64,000 bases of DNA from Phoronis australis (Eukaryota > Phoronida > Phoronidae): NCBI GenBank assembly GCA_002633005.1, contig NMRA01000350.1, forward strand, positions 7,642 through 71,641. The letters run 5' to 3'. The notes beneath the pieces are model-generated. The model searched no databases. It had not been told where the DNA came from and saw only the letters and a list, made by a program, of their open reading frames with translations. Below, one piece after another: positions 10,482-25,400 of this stretch. Within the stretch, counting starts at the first letter, position 1, and every line of letters starts with the position of its first letter. The translations under genes were made by a program, and so were the position numbers.

Positions 10482-13400
10482 CTGTAAACAATGTACAATA
10501 AACTGTAATACGATCAAATGAACATAAACTTGACAGCATGAAAATTCAAAAAAGTTTCGGTGCCCAAAACGGTGATAAAATTTCTACTATTTCTTTACAC
10601 AACATGTTTCGATTGCAGCAAATTCTCGACAAAATCTCGACAGATGTAGTTCCATGTACTTTGTCAACATTGCAACAACTGAGCATTGCGAGTCCATTCA
10701 CAAATGAATATGTAATTATTGGCCTGGTCACATTAAACAGTCTGGAAAAATATTATCCAGGTTTGGCAGAGTCTGATAGAATTCTATCGAAGTTTGTCAA
10801 GACTATTTTGAAAGCCTCTAAGTACATATACCATCAATATGTCTTCCAAATCATCAGTAAATTTCACGAGAACAAAAAGCAAACTTGACGCATGCACTAA
10901 CAGTGGTTTCCTGATTTCATCAGATTCTCGCTGTACTCAGTATTTCAGGGATAGTTTCACACAGAGTGCGGGATTTCACTTTCCATTTGACCATATCTGG
11001 TTACAAAATTAAATGAAAACTCTAGAAATCCACCGAACTATGGGATCGAGACAACTCAAATCATTTTGGCTACTTTTTTGATTTTTCCTAATTGGCTTCA
11101 TCTCTTCAACAAATCTATACCGTAGTTTCGAAACTTGGAACTTAAGGCACAGAAATGATAAAGTTTTAATGGCATGCTTGCACTAAAAGTTGTATGTACA
11201 GAACTTAAAAAAACCTGGTAATTTACGACACCAGAAAAGTAAACCGTGTTTGTTATATGCCAGACCAACAGGGTGAACAAGGTTATTTATCATTGTTTCA
11301 TGTTTTCTCGTAAAAAATTGTAATTGATAAACTCCCGCATTTGATAGGCTCAGAGAAACTATTAGTCAAAAATGGAATAACAAGAGACAAATTGGCCTTC
11401 GGAACACCTTTTGTAAAATTATTACTTGCAGAGAAAAAGGGCAGAAAAAATGATGCCAGTTACAGCTTAACCCACACTTCAAAAGTATTATGGTGGGGAA
11501 AAGGCCTATTTTGTGGACTTGACACGAACGATTTATGATTTCAATTAAAACTGTCCCATCAAAAACAAAAGAAATAGAAAATAGCTGACATTAGAAAAAG
11601 ACTGTCACGCAAAATCATCCATTCGAATGAATATTTGCTAACCATCATGTAAATGCCTTGTAAATTACGGAAACGGAATCTTCGACCTTAGTTGTCCTTG
11701 CCTCTTGAAGTGGAAAATAAAAAGGTAAATAAAAAACCTATCTGCAGTTTGACAAAGAAGCAAATGTTTCAAATAATGAACTTGTATTTTCATAACAAGT
11801 CTTTCAAGCCCAGTGACCTACCATAAGATTGACCTCTCAAAAGCACATCCTCCGTTTTCTTGCCCATCTGAAGTTCTTGGTTAACATCAGCACTTCCGTT
11901 ACTGCATATCTCAGACCTAAGTGAAATTACGTCAAGAGTCAAAACAATAATAAGAGCAACGTGGAGCATTGAAATGCATCCACAAATGCATGACAAATGG
12001 TTTGTTTTTAAGGTACCGTAATTGGTTATTTGTTTCATAAAAATGGTCGCCACTTTTCAAAACCATCCTTAGAATGATTTGGTTGATAGAGAAGTAGATA
12101 CCAAAAAGCAGACTCGAAAACAGCAAAAATGGCCACTAACTGGCACAAAGTACCTTGATTCCATCCGGAAATGGGAGGATAGCGTCATCTCACCAATAAA
12201 TTTTTTATGAAGATACAGAGATAAACGTAAAGCTAAAATTGCCACCAGGGGGCATACCAGTAGTCAGATGCATCCCAAAATCATCGTCGTCTGTTGTCAA
12301 CATCATATAAACACACTTTTTAAATTTAGTAAAGATCCTGCAAACGGTTTAGGAGATACAGCCATGGGTGCAAAAAAAAAGAGACTGCCACTAGAAGACA
12401 CCAGTAGTCGAAGACATCGGGAAATCATCCTCAGCCGTCCACTTCATAGTAAAAACATACAAGCCAATTTTCACAATTATCCTGAAAGCGGTTTGGTTGA
12501 TACAGGGGTGGACGTCAAAAAACAGACTCGAAAACAGTACAAATGGCCACTAAGTGGCGCAAACTACGTCAAATCCATCCGAAAACGCGAGGATGCCGAA
12601 GATACTGAGATTAATGCAAAAAGTAAAACTCCCTATAGGGGGCACAATGGTGGCCAGATACACACCAAACTCTTTGCCGTTCCCCTGTGATGGGTTTAGG
12701 GATACAGCCACCGAAACTAAATGGCCACAAAGCGTACCATCCAAAACAGGCAGACCCATTCAAAAATTAGAGCAACATGTGCTACATCGTCTCACAAGGA
12801 ATATACTCCGAAATTTTCACAAATATCCTTCAGGCGGATAAACAAATGGATGCCGAAAAGAGACTTAAAATAATAAATATGACCACTAGGTGGCACAAAA
12901 TACACCAAATCCAAATACTGCTGTTCAAACAATGAACAAGTTTTACTTTCAATAACAAATTAAATGTTATATACAAAGTGTTTAAAATGGGAGGGAATGA
13001 TTGTTGCCACAAACAGGCAACGGCTCTCAGTGACACACACATCTACATTCCCGAAGTCGATCACGTGTGAAGTTCAGGCACAGTGCAGGTAGGTGCTTAT
13101 AATCACAACTGGTATGAAGCATGCACAGTCGCATGGTTGGCACGAGATGCAGGGCGTAATGTTGTACGGCATGCTAGTCAGCAAACCACCTTTGATATTA
13201 AAACACTCAGAGAAAATCTTGAAAAATATAAATTTTTAAATTAGTCTTTTACATTTTCCAAGGAAGAATTTTCGCATGATACTCAACAATAAATGGGACC
13301 CACCAAAGTGTGCCTGGAGGCATTAATTGCGATGGTCGAAGAAACACAACATTCAAGTCCATGCCGACTGCTTTGAGACGAGAGGAGAAGGTCACAACGT

Positions 13401-16400
13401 CTTGAACATCAACATCAGCAATGCAAAAGTAGTTCTGAAATTATATAACTGAGTAAACCTATTGTTTAGTTCACACGTGTCATGGTGTTAATTCTTATCA
13501 TCTATTCTAGTCAATATGACACAGAACAAATGTCCATAGCTTAAAACAGAATTAAGACAATTGGTCATCCATAACTAAAGTCATACTCAATAAGACCCGT
13601 TAGCAAGTGTCCATCACTGAATTTGCAGTCAATAAAGGTCTTGGTCATCCATAACTAAAGCCATACTCAATAAGACCCGTTAGAGAGTGTCCGTCCTAAA
13701 GTTGCAGTCAACACTTGGTCATCCATAACTAAAGCCATACTCAATAAGATGCTCAGTAGATGTACATTGCTAAAGTCCGAGTAAATAACACATTCAGCAG
13801 ATGACCATTTACTAAACTTTAGTCAGGAAGACACTGAGCAGGAGTCCATTACAACAAGACACTCGGGCAATTGTCCATTGCTACAGTGTATCCATGCACA
13901 GAGGTCACAACTTCTTTGCTAAAAAAATTGTTAGTAAATAATACAATGAAGAGAAAACGCTACAGTACTGTACCCAATACATGGAAAAACTGAAGCACTG
14001 AACATCATGAAGTCAATATGTTATCCGTCAACTTTCATGAGTATATCAGTTAATACTTACTTGAACAGGCTACAAGTTAGTACTTACAGTGCAAATTTAA
14101 CTCCAACTTACTGATTTTAATATTCATTGATGCACACATTGACATCTGAAATCTATCCTTCATGATGCCAACAAATTGTTGATGTTCTAGAAATTGCAGT
14201 CATGAACAAGGTAAAAAATATTATTCGGAGTTGAGTATATTAACCCAGCTAAATAATGTTGAACAACAATGCACAGAGACTGCAGCTGCATTTTTTCATT
14301 GTTTACCAAAGCATTCTTTTTCACAGATTCTGTTGCTAAGACGCTGAAGTTAGACACTCCACATTTCACGCAGTGTAGAATTTCATTCTTCAAGATCCAA
14401 TGCACAACTTCCTGCTCAGAACATATTCGGTTTTCTGAAATAAAACAAAAAATTAACTCAGTAAAATGTAAATCACAAAACACGAAAATCAAAATAAAAA
14501 AAGTTAACCCACTAAAAACAAATGGGAGGAAAGAAACTCCAGATTCAAATAATGAAACTAATTAATCAGATTCTAATGATTCAGAAACTTTGACACTCCA
14601 CATGACTGATGCACTTTTAAAAAGTTACCGCATTTAAGGTTTATTTTCAAAATGATTCACATTATTTTACAATCGCATTCATTGCAATCGTTCTAACACA
14701 GCAACAAGTGGTCACTGACAAAGGCCCCGGATTTTGGGAACCAATTCGATATTCTCAAAATAAGGGATCCCCTTTGCCCACAATGGAATACAATAAAAAA
14801 AAACAACCCACTTGGTGCTGTAAGCTTCACAGCATACTTAGCGCTAACTCATCATACTTTCAGATGCCTGGATGAATCCTTGTCCATATTTTCATGCAGG
14901 AATTTTCAGAAGCAATCACCAATTATGACAACTATTGAATTGTTCAAAAACTGAAACATTATGTTTTTAAGTCTCTGCACAGCCACCACTGGTCGTAAGT
15001 TACGGCTTTCAGAGTTGTAAGTATTACATTTGTCAGCAGCAAACGTCAAATTTTAAGAAAATACTGAGAAAGTTCAACCAATAATTAATGATTTCAAGCT
15101 GTGTGTCTCATGCAACTAATGTTAATAACAAAGGGCTCACCCAGCGTACACTCCAGAAAGTCATGCTTCAACCGGAGCTCCTGCTGTACTGTGTACCTTA
15201 GCTGACAAGGTCCGTAGATAACAAGAAGCTTCTTGTCTGCATTAAATCAATGTAGTAAACATAGCAGGGGATTCCACCACACAAGACACTGGAGAGAATG
15301 GTCACGTGCTTCATTTGTAATGCATGGAACTATCTGCCGAAGACTTGCATGAACACATATCTCTCGAAAGAACCTTACTCTATGGAATGCAGCCCAGATA
15401 CACGTCTACACATGAATCTCATAATGTGAACTGTGTAGTCAGTGAATGAATCTGATATTCAGTTTGAAGGCAAAAAGTCTATGAAAAGGGTCACAATGGA
15501 TGTCAACATCAACCTTCATCAGAATGACTCATTTGAATACTCACGATGAGGCATGACAAGTTGTTTATTTAATATATATTACGGGTCAAGGGTCAAATGG
15601 CATAATTGACACCAAGAAAGGTCCGAGTCACAAACCACACCATAAACAAATTTTAGAACTACAGGATGGTACAAACTCACATTGATGCAGTCTTTGGTAT
15701 GGAACTTCCCTGATGCTCCCCTCACCTGTAAAGCAATAATATTGATTTTAATGATAATCATGATGCAAGTCAAAGAAATGATGTCATCTTCATTACTATC
15801 ATGGTGTTACAATGTCTGTCTGTTAGTATCTGTCTGCTGGAAAAACTTTCCACAGCGCAACACGTGGGAGTGGTCACTTCACTAGAAAACACTGTAACTT
15901 TTTGTGGGCTAAGTTTTGTGCTTCAAAAATGAAATTTGAAGATTTTCTGTAATTAAGACAGACATGCACAAATTAATTTGAAAACACATCGAAGCAAAAT
16001 CAACCCAATCATAAGTAAAGACAGGCGACTGTGTGGTCTGCACTTTGAATAACAAACCAGCACTGAAAGATTTTAAATCAAAGACAATAAATAGATGTTT
16101 CTTCTAACATTAGGAAACCTGTAGAATTTGATCACCTTATCTGCAATTAATAATGTCACGTGACTAAGTCCTTTTAGAAGTCTTTACTAGCAAACTAGAA
16201 ACAAATAGCCAAATAAAAACACCAATAACGACACCCAAACTTCATTTGATAATAATAGTCAAGATAAAATCTCAAAAAAAACGAATTTAAATTTTTTAAA
16301 ATAAAGTTAACTTGCTTTCATTTTATGAAACTTTTGAGTCCTATCTTTGATCGCCAAAGTGGAACATTAAAACAAAATATCTAACAGCATTCTGGAAAAC

Positions 16401-19400
16401 AGTGCATAAAACAGACTGTATTGTGTACCTTTCATAGATCCTATCGGTCATTTCGGAGATAACTTGACCAGCTTTCGACACTATTCTCAGGTGCTACACA
16501 ACCTTATGCAATAAGTGACGAGAATATGCAACTTTAACTAGAGTTACTGAACTTACCAAAAGGCATGTCCAAGGTACTTTTGCCTAACAGTTTAAGTGGA
16601 GACGTGGTGCATTTTGACAATAGTTCAGAAGCCCTGGAAAAATAAATTGAATGTTAATTTTGTAGTGGTGTAAAGACAAAATACAGTTATCGGAACAACA
16701 TTTAACACTCAGACTAGTTTGTGAAACTTTGATTAACGTTGCTAAAATTATTCGGACATCAACTGAACCCGACGTTGGGACAGTATGGAACATCCTTTAG
16801 CACAGATGTTTACACACAGATTGTATTAAAACTGAACCAGTCCAGTAACATTGCCTAGAAACACTAATGATCTGCTAAATTCAAAAGTACTATTAATGTT
16901 TGAACATAATTGTCACATGTTATACTAAGTACGGTACAGCTGAAGTCGGAGAAAAGCAGCAAATCTGAAATAAAACGAACCTGTTTTCACTAAGAATATG
17001 GCCAAACTGATCAGCATCACCAGTTTTCTTGTCGATCTTGCAAGCAAACCAGTCATACACTAAGTTTCCATAGCGATCAACCGCAGGCTTGCCCGTTCTG
17101 TCACTCCTTTCTACAGCTTTGTGTAATACCATCAGAATGTCTCCCTTATGTATATTTAGATAACCCGGAAGATGGCTATCTATCTCCATATTGGACCTAT
17201 GGAAACAGACAACAATTCAAAGGACAGTGTGAAATCTCATCAAACACAGTGCAGGGCTATGAGCAAAAGTTCTAAGCATTAATCTAATCTATGACCTGAA
17301 CGTGTCAGTGGATAGTAATCACTTCTAATCTGAAGAAGGAACTGCTTAAAAGATCTAAATTTTCATGGAAAATAGACCAATAGTGTTTGAAAGATGATCC
17401 TTTGCTTAGTCTTTACTTATTAACAAAAATAATTAGTCAGGAATGAGGCAAAAATAAATTGAATATCATTTTTGCAGCAAAATCTTAACACAAATTCTTC
17501 TGTTAAATGTGACTTAACTTACGTCTTGTAAGTCGGCATGAAATAGGCCAAGATTGATGGTTTTGTTTTTGCTGACAGAGGAGTATGACTGCCATGAACA
17601 GTTGAGAAAGTTAAAACTGAATACTTCTCAATGAAAGAAGCATTACACTAAGTGTAATAACAGCTTCTAGGGGGTGCTCTACAAGTTAAAAATAATCGGT
17701 GGTGCACAATAAGTTAAATCTATATGAAAATGTGAAGGTACTGTCATACATCAACTCTTTAGCAGAAACATATTGCAAATTTCATGACAAGATGTCAAAA
17801 ACTCCAAAGATACAGAGAAAAACGTAAAAAATTTTCGCCACCAGGAGTCAGTCACCGGAGTAGTCTGATCCATACAAAAGTTTTCGGTACCTGTTGCCAC
17901 TTTATAAAAATACACCTCAAGGAAGTCCAAAGATACATATTAGATAAATTAAAAAATGAAATTGTCACTAGGGGGCAAACCAGTAATCAGATCTATCCAA
18001 AATTTGCTTATGCTGTCTTACCCATGACAGAAGCATGACTACTTTGCAGAATTTCACAAAAAATCTGTCCAGTGTCTACAGAAGCAGGAGCAGATGTCGG
18101 ACAGAGATTACGGCATAATACACACATGGATTCTGTAAACAAGTGTTTCTGCGCAATGCTTAGCAGCAGGTGACTGTTGCCTACCTTATGAAAAACGGGT
18201 CTTCAGTGATCTTCACTTTGTCATACACTGACTGCAGGTGACGGAAGCCTGTAAGTGAAGAACATGAGAGCTTTATCAAAACAGCTTACCCTAATTCCAG
18301 TCAGTTTACTGAGCTGCGTTCCAAAACCATAAGACACTTGTGAGACACTTGCAACAAAAAACCTTCACTTATGGGACAGCCACTGCGAACTTTATGTCAC
18401 AATTCAACATTCTATTTCCATTGACCAATCACTTCTGTGACGTCCATTTTGGCAGTGTGCGCAAGTGAAGTCTTGAGCTATATCCAAGAAACACTTGCAC
18501 TCCAATTGAAGGAAACTTGTTCAACAGAAAGCAGCCCAGAATTCCTTTTTATCTTCAAGTCACTGCGAACAGGTTGAGTCAGACAAACAACAAAATTATT
18601 ATTTTTAGTTTTTGATTACAGAAAACAGCAATGCCCCTAAAACTCGCAGTTGTATCTTTAGTTAAAAGGTCATAATTGTTCTGAAAAAATATGCAGTGAA
18701 TCTTGTACAAGTTGGACGAAGGTGCAAGTTTACTGGTACCAATTCTCAAATTTGGGACAGACTGACTCCAGGATTTGGGAATGGAAACTCCCACAAAGGT
18801 TGAATGTTCTTGATTTTGGAATTTAGGACAGTTGAGATTTTGGCACGCTCACCATATTTCTTAAGTTTACGACAATGTGTTTTCAATTTACAAAGTGGAG
18901 AATTTTGTAACCTTTCCATTGATTCTTGGATTAAGGCTAGCCTGAGCAATGTCCAAAGTTTCCAAAGTTTGGGACAAGTTCCGACCTACCGTTGGCAAAA
19001 TAAAAATCGTCCACAGTACTAAATTGGAGGATTTTTACTGTTAAACAAAAGTCAACTTACAAGAGAAGTTCAGACTGCCCAAACTAGAATAATTGTATCA
19101 GGGAAATATAACCGACTTAAACATACACACGACTTACGAGCATCTAAATTAGTTTGAACTACTTTAAATATTTGCTGTATATTTATTAAACATTTTTTAA
19201 ACAAGAGCAACGTGGAACGTTGAAATGCGCCCACAAATGCACCGCTTACGATGTGCTTCTAGGGGTGTTTATTTGGAACATAATGGCAACTAGATGGCGC
19301 AAAATATGTCAAAACCAGTCAAGAAGTTGTATGCGTCATCAAAGCTATTTACCAAATTTCATAAAAATTCGTCAAGGAACTTCTGAGAAAACAGAGGAAA

Positions 19401-22400
19401 AAGACAAAAAAAGAAATTGCCACTACTTGGCTAAAAGCGCAAGGAAACATATCAACTGCCACTAAGAGGCGCCAAAGAAAATAAAGTTGTCAGAAAATCA
19501 ACGTCAGAGTTCCTCTTCCCATTAGGAATGTAAATGCTTTCCACAACCAACCTTAGAGTGGTTTGGTTGACAGAAAGGCAGACGTCAAATAACAAGACTA
19601 GAAAACAGTAAAAATGGCCACAAGGTGGCGCAAAATGCCTTGAATTTTACCGAAAAGCGGATGATAGCGTCACCTCATTACTAGATGATTAACTGCCAAA
19701 TTTTACGAAAATCCATTGCCAACCCTTTAAGATACAGAGGTAAACGTAAAAACTAAAATTGTCACTAGGGGGCACACCGGTAACCCGATCCATCCGAAAG
19801 TCATCATCCTCTGTAGTCAACTTCATATAGATACACCACCAAAATTCAATAAAGTTCCTGTAGAGCATTTTGGAGATACAGCCATGGGCACAAAAACAAA
19901 CAAAACTGCCGCTAGGAGGCGCCATAGTATTCCAAGTCATCAGGAAAGTGTCAGCCACCCTCTTCACAGCAAGAACAAATATGCCAATTTTTAAAGTCAT
20001 CCCTAGAGCGGTTTGGTTGATAGAACGGCGAACGCCAAAAAACAGACTCAGAAACAGTAAAAATGGCCACTAGGTGGTGCAAAGTACCCCAAATCCGTCC
20101 AAAAGCAAGACGATGGCATCTTCATACTATCTTATAGATGTCTAACTGCCAAATTTTATGAAAATCCGTTGATGACCTCCAAATCTACAGAGGTAAGCAT
20201 AAAAAAAAAGTTAAAATTGCCACTAGGGGGCACACCAGTAGTCGGAGAATTCCAAAATTCATTGCCATCTGTCCTCACCTTCATGGGAACACATCTGCCA
20301 AATCTCATTAGGATCCTGAGAGGGTTTAGGTGATACAGCCATGGGCGCAAAAACAAACAAAACTACCACTAGGAAGCGTCACAGTTGTCGAAGTCGTCAT
20401 AAAATCATTGTCAGTAGCCCTCTTCACAACAAGAACATATATGCCAAATTTCAAAATCATCCCTAGAGTGGTCTGGTTGATAGAAAGGCGGACGCCAAAA
20501 AACAGACTCGAATACAGAAAAACTGGCCACTAGGCAGCGAAAAGTACATTGAATTTGTCCGAAAACGGGAGGATGGCATCATCTCACTAATAGGTGCTTG
20601 ACTGCCAAATTTTATGAATATCTGTTGAGAACATCAAAAGATACAGACTGAGGAAAGCGTAAAAAACTAAAATTGCCACTCTGAGGCACACCGGTAGTCG
20701 GAGAGGTCCGAAATTTGTCGTCAGCCGTTGTCAGCTTCATAGGAACACATCTGCCAAATCTCGTCAAGATCCTGCAAGGGGTTTAGGAGATACAGCTGTG
20801 GACGCCAGACGTCCAGACAGAGATGACGGCAATATGTGACCACATATAAATATGTGACGGGTGCATGAAAATTTATAAACGATTAGAATTCCACCTTTTA
20901 AAAAAGAATTTTTAGTGGATAAATTCCGATCTGGAAAAAAAGAATTCCTCATACAGAGTAGATTGAAAGCATATATCAACTATACGACACCCACACACCC
21001 ACTTTTTTAATATCACAGCATTCTTTGCAGGTTAAGACCACTCTCATAAGGATGGTATACACGATCGTGAAGTCACCCAGCACTGTTGCTAAGGCATATC
21101 ACACAATGATTACAAAGACTGGGACAGAAAGAAGCAAATTGCAATGCACATTTCTGTTGTAGTTAATAAAAGATCTTTCCTGTTCAAACACTGGAAAACA
21201 TGGCGGAGTTAGCGTGTGTAATCTAGTGTCCAAAACGCGGGAAAGAATGTTGCTATGGACAGATAGTGGTTAGCACACTGTTCCTTAGTCCCCAAACAAA
21301 AGAAGTCACAAAAGTCCCAAGTGGACCTTTAATTGCCTTACTGTCACCCCAACCGTAAGTACGAAGCAGAATTCAGTAGTTGGTTGGGAAATGAGATATG
21401 CGACGCCTAATACTACAAGACATGAAATGAGATATGCGATGCCTAGCGCTACAAGACATGAAATGGAATTAAACAAGATACCTTCAGGATTATGCATTAA
21501 GCAGAGGTTAATTTGTGAGTCTGGCTGGGCACACATGATGGCATAGCGAACTCTGTCCTGGCCTTCTTGTGAGCCGTCACGAAGAGTTAAAGACTGCAAG
21601 ACCCCATCTCTATCAGAGCATTCCACCTGAAATAACATAACTCTTGTAACATACAGGAAATAAAAACTATTCTGACTAATTCATACTGACACGAGAGAAT
21701 TTTTGCATGTTTCCTACATTGTCAATCATTATTATCATATCTACTATATAATTGTAGTCTAGTCAATCACAATACTGTCTGAACAGATCTGGCTTGAGTG
21801 TTAATTTGTAGCGGGTATTCTAGTAAGCACTTTGTATATTACCCAGTGAATAGAAAACTCCAGTAAGTACAGAAATGTTAGTTAGAAAAAGCAGATATTA
21901 ATTTTTCACGGATATATTAACAAATAGTTATCTATCAGCACTATCCACTTCCCGGTACACGTACGTCTGCAATATTGCATAGATTTTCTTTAATTTTGTA
22001 GCAATTCGAGCTCCGTGTGATTATTCTGTACAATGATTTGGAATATTTTCATCAGATATTACAGCTCATGACACCGTGTATTAGAGGTTGGCTTGTGCGT
22101 AGTTTGTTCAACACCGATTGTATTGTGCAAGACTGATTTGTTTTTAAATGTAATATAACTTGTACATGAAATACACGATGGAATGAGGCTGACGCAGTGT
22201 TTGATTGCCCACTTCTAACACAGATGATGCATTTATTTGTTTCATCGTCTACTCCAACACAATTGTTGATCACTCAGCCCAACCCATATCAATTGCTACA
22301 ACATGCAAGTCGATTACTATCTGAGCAACAGAGCCATGCTTCTGAAAATGTCACGAAAAAAGCTCAGTGGGACTATTTTCTTAACCTTGGTTTCCATTGA

Positions 22401-25400
22401 GACAATCGGCATTTGATAACTGATCAATCGGAAATGAATTCACTAGAAGTCCTTATATAAAAAATTCATTTATATCGTACTTAAATGGCTCATTATAATC
22501 AAGGAGGGTAAAGTGTGTGGTATCAATCTTATGTTAGAGCAATTATCAGAAAAAGGCCAAGCAAGGTGGGGTTAAAAAGGAGGCAATATGAGTTAGGCAC
22601 GCCTAACAACAGGGAACCTGAGTTGCTCTGCATGTCACTGAATATTCACTATTTGTATGTTGGCTGAGAGCATCACAGTTAATTTCTGTAAAAATGCCAG
22701 AAATACATTTTTAGGATAATTGTGAAGAGCACTGACTTCTTGAAGTTACTGAAACAAAATCCGATAAATATCATTGTTTTTGAGATTTTATTACAAATTG
22801 CCAACTAAGGCTCATTCATTGGACAAATGTGCCCCTTTAAAGTGGCTTACCTGTAACACCTGATCCATTTCTCTGATGTCATATTCAAACTGCTTTGTAT
22901 TGACGCAGAAGACATAGAATCCGATGACTATCTCTCCGCGAATCTCGACAAAGTCTTGCAAAAACGATGCTGGAATGCTGACATTACGCTCATTTAAACT
23001 GGCACTCCTGAGAAAAACAGTGCAAACCATTAGGAGAAAAACAATACAAGAATCCTGACTAGAGACTGGCAATAGCCTGATATAGCATAGGCACATTTCG
23101 AGAACCAGTTTGATGACTGCAATTGTAGAAAAGTTGCAGACAACTTGAACGGTTTTGAAAATGTTTGCAGGAAAGTTGCGGACATCTGAAATGTTCGAGA
23201 ATGTTTGCCAGAGGATTGTTCCAACTGTTCAGTGACAAGCGAACTAGCTCTAAATTGGCAAAAATGTTCATCATTCACCGTTGTCTTCTGTGACGATGGT
23301 AAAAAGAAGAGACGTTACTAGGAGACTATAAGTCTAGTCAAGCCTGCAGCTCAGGCCCTTGATCACGTGACTGATCTTCCCGATTGTGGGTCTGGGATTA
23401 ACACCTTGCCGTAAATGGGAGGCTAGTTGCAAAAGTCCTCAATTAACCATGACCAGGGACTGCAACTTCATCTCATTCACGACATGGTGCAAATTCCTGT
23501 TCCACAATGCTGGGAGGTCAGCCATGTGATCAAGGTCATGTGATCAAGGGCCTGAGCTGAAGGCTTGAAACATATTTTAACTTATAGCCTCCTTGAACTA
23601 AGTAGCTCTAAATTCAAAGCAAAATAGTACATAAGGATTAAAAGACTTGAGATTTCCATTGGCTCTGGGATTTCAAAGCAAAACAGCATCAAATAAGTCT
23701 TGTAAATAGTGAGAGATATTACACCACGTGACCAGCTCAGGCCAGCTAGTACAATAAAAAAACTAGTAACAAAATACATCAGACTTCCAAAGCATCCAGA
23801 CATGACTGAACATCAAAAAAAGAAAAAATGCGAGACCTCAAATCAACTCATCAACAGCAAAACACAATCCTTAGTCACCTGAAGAATCATTGGAAGACCA
23901 CCGTTTGTTCACTATCCCCACTTAAAATTAATCATTAGCGTACTATAACTACCCCACTTTCAGTTATACCTATTTTGCATTTTGCAGTTTCCTGGCAGCG
24001 AACGCGATCGCTTAAACTGTGAACTTCGTGCACTGGACGAGACACTGGCTACTTCAACTGAACTGGTCTTCAAAAGATGACTGGAATGAGTGGAACTTGG
24101 CGATGAGTCCATTATGGGTGTTGAAGGGACAGGCAGGTTGTGAGGATGACTTTCTCTCTGATACAGAGTTTTCACCCGGAATGAGTCCTCCTCAACATAT
24201 CGAGGCTACAAGACGGTCAATACAACAACATATGAGACGAACGCTACGAGCAAACTGCATGAATCAGAAAGATTGATAGACTAGGTCATATGCTAGACTT
24301 AACCTTGGTGACTTTAAATGAAAATCAGTGAGGCCACATATCATTAATCTGGCTCACGAAAATGGCTAACATAAAACTGATCACCTTTATGCCAGTTAAC
24401 ACGCTTCTGTTTGTCTAGAAAACAAAAAACAAGCATTGCGCTTTCAACAATGCGTCTGTGTCTTTATTAGCTACGAGCTGATGGTCGACGATCCCCCCTT
24501 AACAGAGAGCATAGTCTCATGCAAGCAAACACTGGCAAGTTTGCAAATCTCCTACACTGACTCGAGCACAGTAAATCATGTGCCTTCCCTGAATTTCAGT
24601 TACAGACAAATTAATAAGGGACAAGAAATAACTGCCATGATTGTTGTTAGAAAATGCAAACTAAGACACAAAGCTTTGAGGATTTTTGTATTCAGATAAA
24701 AGATCATGATTTGAGGTTTTGATGGGTGACAGAAGTTCGGTTAATATTGAATTTAAATTTATTCATCTCATTATTTTGCTAAACTCGTGGGACCAACAAC
24801 AAAAAAATTGTCTAAGATAGTTAAGATCGAAATTTACATTAACTTAAGACACTACAACATAATTTTAGAGCCACAAGTACGATCATTAGTATCTTGATGA
24901 TTGGAAAGAATCGTGATGTGGATGGAAAATATTAGTTTTGAAATGAGCAGATAAATGACACTGCATAGTGTTTTGATGGTTCTCGAATCGAAAGCAGACG
25001 ATCTTCAACTTGACAATGCTTGGGCTATTAGAACATTGAGAAAAATATTAGCCTAATTTGTTACTTGACAGTTTACAATAATTTGTCACCTGGACTAAAA
25101 GTTCGATCCTAAACCAACTCTGTAGCAGTTTAAGTTCTGGTCTTTGCCGAGACTGGTTTTAGTCTAATTTTGATCTTAATGAATTTTAAAGAGCAGGGCT
25201 AAGACCAATTTGTCTTCTTATTAATAAATTTCCGTTGAGACCAGAAGAAAATTCATGAAACAGGCCCCAGGGCAGTACGTGATGATATTAGATCAGATAA
25301 TGAGAAATAAATAAAATACCTCCTTTCGTTTTATGGAGCAGGACGGTTCTACTAATAAGCTGGAGGTCCATTCACATCTGTCAGGCCAATTGTCTATCTG

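Noticed and set aside
12268-12841. Open frames of 140 and 95 codons on + and 69 codons on -
   Set aside because: They lie wholly within a pearl-like element and reflect its module structure, not a protein.
13249-13303. TAA at 13251-13249 as the CARMA stop codon
   Set aside because: Reading through the GTGGGT donor gives a tail unlike any GUK domain, whereas exons 20 and 21 continue the fold with matching phases.
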